A DNA stretch of 64,000 bases from G963676655 sp963678305 (GTDB lineage: Bacteria > Verrucomicrobiota > Lentisphaeria > Victivallales > Victivallaceae): positions 124,001 to 188,000 of the forward strand of contig CAXXVV010000015.1 in assembly GCA_963678305.2 (NCBI GenBank), given 5' to 3'. The notes beneath the pieces are model-generated. The model was not told the origin of the DNA. It made no database searches and saw only the letters and a program-made list of their open reading frames with translations. This document shows, one piece after another, positions 60,253 through 64,000 of the stretch; within the stretch, counting starts at the first letter, position 1; each line of letters begins with the position of its first letter. Made by a program: the position numbers and the translations under genes.

Positions 60253-61935
60253 ATGCGCAGTGATATCATGAAGAAGGGCGCGGAACGCGCACCGCATCGT
60301 TCGCTTATGCGGGCGACCGGACTGAAATCTGAAGACTTTGCCAAACCGTTTATCGGGGTTTGCAATTCCTACACCAATATCGTGCCGGGACATTGCCACC
60401 TGAAAGAGGTCGGCGAACTGATCTGCGAAGAAATTCGCAAAGCCGGCGGTGTTCCGTATGAATTCAATACCATGGCTATCTGCGACGGTATCGCAATGGG
60501 TCACAACGGCATGAAATACTCGCTCCCGAGTCGCGAAATCGTGGCTGACACGGTTGAGTCGATGGGCAGTGCGCATCCGTTTGACGCGATGATCTGCATT
60601 CCCAACTGCGACAAGATCGTACCCGGTATGCTGATGGGCGCGATGCGCCTTAATATCCCGACTATTTTCGCTTCAGGCGGTCCGATGGCCGCGGGTGAAC
60701 CGTTCAAAGGCAACGATTCCGACCTGATTACCACTTTCGAGGGCATTGCCGGACTGAAAGTCGGAACCATGACCGAAAGCGAACTGGAAGAGCTGGAATG
60801 CAAGTGCTGTCCCGGTCCCGGTTCCTGTTCCGGTATGTTTACCGCCAACAGCATGAACTGCCTGTGCGAAGCATTGGGGATCGCGCTGCCGGGCAACGGT
60901 TCTATTCTGGCAACTTCTGAAGAACGCAAAGAGTTGTGGAAAAGCGCTTCGAAACGAATTGTTGAAATGGCGAAAAGTGGCGGTCCCACCGCACTTGAAA
61001 TAGCCAATCCCAAAGCCTTTGCCAACGCCCTGGCGGTGGATATGGCGATGGGCGGCAGTACCAACACGGTCCTGCATACGCTGGCGGTGGCCAATGAAGC
61101 CGGAGTTAAGCTCGATTTGAAAATGCTTGATGAAATCAGCCGCAAAACCCCGAATATCTGTAAAGTTTCCCCGTCCAGCAAATACCATATGCAGGACGTA
61201 CACGCCGGCGGCGGAATCATGGGGATCATGCGCGAGATCAGCAAGGTCGAAGGTCTGCTCGATCTCGATGTCCCGACCGTTTCCGGTTGCTCGATTGGCA
61301 AAGTTCTGGAACAGGCATCCGCTCCGGACGGTACGGTTATCCGCACTCTGGATAACGCTTACAGTCAACAGGGCGGCCTGGCTATCCTTTTCGGCAATCT
61401 GGCGGAAAAAGGCTGCGTGGTCAAAACTGCCGGGGTCGCCCCGTCAATGCTGACTCATCGCGGTCCGGCGGTTATTTTTGAAAGCCAGGAAGACGCCTGT
61501 GACGGTATCCTCGGCGGCAAAGTCAAGGCCGGTGATGTGGTCATTATCCGTTATGAAGGACCCAAAGGCGGTCCCGGTATGCAGGAAATGCTGGCTCCGA
61601 CCAGTTACATCATGGGACGCGGTCTGGGCGAAGATGTTGCTCTGATCACGGACGGACGGTTCAGCGGCGGAACACGCGGCGCTTGTATCGGTCATGTCAG
61701 TCCGGAAGCCGCGGCCGGTGGTATAATCGGTCTGGTTGAACCAGGCGATATTATCGACATTGACATTCCGGCCAGGACCATCAAACTGGAAGTTTCAGAT
61801 GCTGTATTGGCCGAGCGCCGCAAGACCTGGCAACCGCTGCCGCCGAAGATCCAGACCGGATGGCTGGCGCGTTACGCCGCCTGTGCCACCAGCGCTGATA
61901 CCGGAGGCATCCTGAAAGTCCCGGAATCTCATTGA
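60253..61935 (+). CDS. ilvD: Dihydroxy-acid dehydratase
   Basis: The [Fe-S] enzyme of valine, leucine and isoleucine synthesis that turns 2,3-dihydroxy-acids into 2-keto acids. The 560 residues match the family. Cys37, CIPNCDK (Cys118, Asp119, Lys120) and CCPGPGSCSGMFTANSM (Cys185, Cys191) are all present. GAGG precedes the ATG. No other branched-chain gene is nearby, so it stands alone here. Confidence 0.97.
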   Translation: MRSDIMKKGAERAPHRSLMRATGLKSEDFAKPFIGVCNSYTNIVPGHCHLKEVGELICEEIRKAGGVPYEFNTMAICDGIAMGHNGMKYSLPSREIVADTVESMGSAHPFDAMICIPNCDKIVPGMLMGAMRLNIPTIFASGGPMAAGEPFKGNDSDLITTFEGIAGLKVGTMTESELEELECKCCPGPGSCSGMFTANSMNCLCEALGIALPGNGSILATSEERKELWKSASKRIVEMAKSGGPTALEIANPKAFANALAVDMAMGGSTNTVLHTLAVANEAGVKLDLKMLDEISRKTPNICKVSPSSKYHMQDVHAGGGIMGIMREISKVEGLLDLDVPTVSGCSIGKVLEQASAPDGTVIRTLDNAYSQQGGLAILFGNLAEKGCVVKTAGVAPSMLTHRGPAVIFESQEDACDGILGGKVKAGDVVIIRYEGPKGGPGMQEMLAPTSYIMGRGLGEDVALITDGRFSGGTRGACIGHVSPEAAAGGIIGLVEPGDIIDIDIPARTIKLEVSDAVLAERRKTWQPLPPKIQTGWLARYAACATSADTGGILKVPESH

Positions 61936-61936
61936 G

Positions 61937-62039
61937 AATTAGAAATTAGTAATTAGAAATTAGAAATTAAAAAAACTGGGGGCGCGACGCTCCAGCGCCG
62001 CATTCCCTAATGTTTTCATCCGGGAGCGCTGGTCCCCAG
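61937..62039. repeat. ATTAGAAA-type tandem repeat and long imperfect hairpin
   Basis: 61937-61970 is built of imperfect ATTAGAAA words. 61976-62039 then folds back on itself: CTGGGG pairs with CCCCAG and GCTCC with GGAGC around a loop. Similar elements are scattered in genomes of this kind. Confidence 0.6.
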
Positions 62040-62075
62040 ACCGGCATTTCCCTGTTAAGGAATAGTTTAAAGAAT

Positions 62076-62618
62076 ATGAATCCTTTGGCAATATATACGA
62101 CGGCGCTTTTCGCGCTGACGATCGGTTTGATCGGGGCGGGAGTTTTCTCGCTCCGGCTGTCATCTGAGAATCTGGCGCGTTTTGAATCGATTCCGCGCAA
62201 CCGGATCGCCGGCGGTATTCTGACCTTTATCGCGCTGCTGTGGTGCGTGCCGCATACCCGGCCGATAATCTGGACCTCATGGCTGCCGCTGCTGTATCCG
62301 CTGGTAGTGCTTTGCACGGTGCTGGCGATTGCTTATCTGGATAACCTCTTTTCCCGGGCTTTGGGCGGTTTCATGATCCTTGCGGCCTATTATTTCCTGC
62401 ATGCTTCGTTTACCTTCCACAGCACCGGGGTGATTCTCTTTTCCCTGTTATGCTGGGGGCTTGGAATTGTCGGGATATTCTTTTCCGGCAAACCTTTCCT
62501 GATGCGCGACCTGATTCGCAAATGCGCCGCTTCGCCGGGCTGGCGGATCGGGACCGCGATATATTGCTTTGTCTTTGCGTTGAGCGCCCTGGTCGCAGGA
62601 TTTACGCACTTAACCTGA
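62076..62618 (+). CDS. Small polytopic membrane protein
   Basis: A 180-residue protein with six predicted membrane segments spread over its length and short loops. No family is recognised. The start at 62076 is chosen because the longer frame lies in the repeat upstream. It precedes rsmG by 9 bp and is likely co-transcribed with it. Confidence 0.72.
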   Translation: MNPLAIYTTALFALTIGLIGAGVFSLRLSSENLARFESIPRNRIAGGILTFIALLWCVPHTRPIIWTSWLPLLYPLVVLCTVLAIAYLDNLFSRALGGFMILAAYYFLHASFTFHSTGVILFSLLCWGLGIVGIFFSGKPFLMRDLIRKCAASPGWRIGTAIYCFVFALSALVAGFTHLT

Positions 62619-62627
62619 TCGTTGCCT

Positions 62628-63287
62628 ATGACAAGTTTTGAATTGCAAAGTTGGATGTCTGAGAATGAGATTCCGGCCGCACCCGGTTTGCTTGACCGGA
62701 TGGCCCGGTTGTTTGAACTGTTGATCCGGGAAAACGCCAAACACAATCTCACCCGGATTACCGCGCCGGAAGATTTCTGGATCAAGCATGTGGCCGATTC
62801 GCTGTATATTCTGAAATATTTTCCCGAACTGGCGATTGAGCCGCTGACGGTGGTCGATATCGGCTGCGGGGCCGGATTTCCCTCGATTCCGCTGGCGGCG
62901 TGTTGCCCTAATCTGCAGATAACCGCAATGGATTCGATCGGTAAAAAGGTTTCATTCGTCCAGTTATGCGCCGACAGGCTTGATTTACCTAATTTGCGGG
63001 CGGTAACCGCCAGGGCCCGGGAATTGAACCGTAAAGAGCCGTGGCGGGACCGTTTTGATGTGGTGACCGCCAGGGCGGTGGCACCGGCCCGGACTTTGTA
63101 TCGGGAAACCAAAGCAATGCGCAGGTCAACCGGGCGCTTCATTTTCTACAAAACCCCGGAACAGGTGGTAGAGGATCTGCCGCAGGCCGCCGGCGATTCC
63201 GGCATGAAATGGTTTACTACGGAAGCATATCAACTGCCTGAAGGAGCAGGCGAACGCCAGTTCCTGTATACGGAGGCGGTTCGATGA
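62628..63287 (+). CDS. rsmG: 16S rRNA (guanine527-N7)-methyltransferase
   Basis: It methylates G527 of 16S rRNA with SAM; loss gives low-level streptomycin resistance in other bacteria. The 219-residue product has the VVDIGCGAGFPSIPLA SAM motif (about residues 78-93) and the KHNLTRIT and HVADSL family segments. ATG 62628 is preferred to a TTG two codons upstream. It overlaps the next gene by 4 bp. Confidence 0.93.
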   Translation: MTSFELQSWMSENEIPAAPGLLDRMARLFELLIRENAKHNLTRITAPEDFWIKHVADSLYILKYFPELAIEPLTVVDIGCGAGFPSIPLAACCPNLQITAMDSIGKKVSFVQLCADRLDLPNLRAVTARARELNRKEPWRDRFDVVTARAVAPARTLYRETKAMRRSTGRFIFYKTPEQVVEDLPQAAGDSGMKWFTTEAYQLPEGAGERQFLYTEAVR

Positions 63288-64000
63288 ATGTTCGCGGTCG
63301 GCTGGCTCCGAGTCCGACCGGAGCTTTACATCTGGGCAATGCCCGGACCTTCCTGATTACCTGGTTATCGGTTCGCAGTCGCGGCGGTTCGCTGGTGATG
63401 CGAATGGAGGACCTTGACCACCCTAAAGTTAAACCGGGTACTGCCGGCCGGGCCAGATCGGTCCTGCAGCGGCTCGGTTTCGACTGGGACGAGGAATATG
63501 TCCAGAGCCGGCGGCTTGACCATTATCGAAAGGCTCTGGATAAATTAATTGACGCCGGACTGGTTTATCCCTGTACTTGCAGTCGACGCGATGTTGAAAC
63601 CGCACAGAGCGCTCCCCATAAAGAGGATTATTGTCCTGGGTATCCCGGAACCTGCCGTGGACGTTATGACGGTTATGCCTCCGCCCGGCGGAATCTGCCC
63701 GTTTCACGGCTTCCGGCCTGGCGTTTCAGGACTCCGCCTGGAGTGACGGAATTCGATGATGGCTTCTGTGGACGGCAAGTCGCCGATGTCTCCCGGGGAG
63801 CCGGAGATTTTGTGCTGGCGCGGCATCCGGACGGCGCCGGCTACCAGTTGGCAGTCACGGTGGATGACGCGGACATGAAGGTAAATGAGGTATTACGCGG
63901 GGATGATTTACTAAGGAGCACCCATTGGCAGCTGCATATTTACCGGGCGCTCGGATTGACGGAGCCTGAGTTTATTCACGTTCCGCTGGTTGTGGGACCG
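63284..64000 (+). CDS. gluQ: Glutamyl-Q tRNA(Asp) synthetase, 3' end outside window
   Basis: A shortened glutamyl-tRNA-synthetase paralogue that attaches glutamate to the queuosine of tRNA-Asp. The 239 visible residues have the class I HIGH box (His16-Leu-Gly-Asn19 in PSPTGALHLGN) and the zinc ligands Cys97, Cys99 and Cys117 with Cys124, as in GluQRS. The KMSK-like motif would lie beyond the edge. The ATGA overlap with rsmG fixes the start. Confidence 0.92.
   Translation, partial: MNVRGRLAPSPTGALHLGNARTFLITWLSVRSRGGSLVMRMEDLDHPKVKPGTAGRARSVLQRLGFDWDEEYVQSRRLDHYRKALDKLIDAGLVYPCTCSRRDVETAQSAPHKEDYCPGYPGTCRGRYDGYASARRNLPVSRLPAWRFRTPPGVTEFDDGFCGRQVADVSRGAGDFVLARHPDGAGYQLAVTVDDADMKVNEVLRGDDLLRSTHWQLHIYRALGLTEPEFIHVPLVVGP

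Overview
The window reads as a bacterial chromosome segment from the Planctomycetes-Verrucomicrobia-Chlamydiae side of the tree, most likely Lentisphaerota or a close relative. This is an inference from gene content: pseudopilin-like proteins with a Lys/Asn-FTLIE type start and an H-X9-DG type end, GntR-LacI chimeric regulators, a very large LamG glycoside hydrolase, L-fucose catabolism, large RAYT transposases, and the interspersed hairpin repeats common in these genomes. No rRNA gene and no CRISPR array were seen.

Positions 1-2474 look unlike the rest. They form an integron gene-cassette array: the end of one cassette, then cassettes at 86-1420, 1421-1815, 1816-2070 and 2071-2474, each ended by an attC site. 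The cassette limits follow from GTT junctions. For three cassettes they are confirmed by the rule that the first bases of a linear cassette (TTRRRY) are complementary to the R'' box of its own attC. No integrase lies in the window; if one exists it should lie to the left. The first full cassette is AT-rich and holds two overlapping genes of unknown function, one with two membrane segments.

Positions 2.7-14 kb are chromosomal, mostly on the minus strand: a response regulator, a hybrid histidine kinase, dgt and mutM in a row; a pair of beta-propeller proteins; a receiver-Ser/Thr-kinase fusion with an altered DFG motif; a DUF523-DUF1722 protein; and two identical tandem tRNA-Gly(GCC) genes. Positions 14.3-25 kb hold prmC, two related RAYT transposases (15.6 and 22.6 kb), a compact minus-strand sugar operon (aldo/keto reductase, FucU mutarotase, lactonase, zinc dehydrogenase, GntR-LacI regulator) that fits non-phosphorylative L-fucose breakdown, yebC-ruvC, and a FadR-type regulator with a clear operator followed by an HpcH/HpaI-type aldolase.

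Positions 25-42.5 kb carry housekeeping and envelope genes: a family 4 uracil-DNA glycosylase, an MscS channel with a membrane HEFGH protein, a 1247-residue five-PAS hybrid kinase, frr, a GT39-like membrane protein, an MFS transporter, an MCE (Mla-like) lipid-transport set without its ATPase, two zinc-ribbon membrane proteins, and efp with its lysylation enzyme epmA.

Positions 42.7-50.3 kb hold a secreted 1289-residue glycoside hydrolase, a pseudopilin-like protein and a GntR-LacI regulator with a perfect palindromic operator over its own promoter, then a D-aminoacylase. Positions 53.1-59.5 kb are a six-gene pseudopilin cluster ending in a 982-residue GspK/PilX-like protein. Tandem 144-153 bp hairpin repeats follow. 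The right end carries ilvD, a small membrane protein, rsmG and a gluQ gene cut by the window edge.
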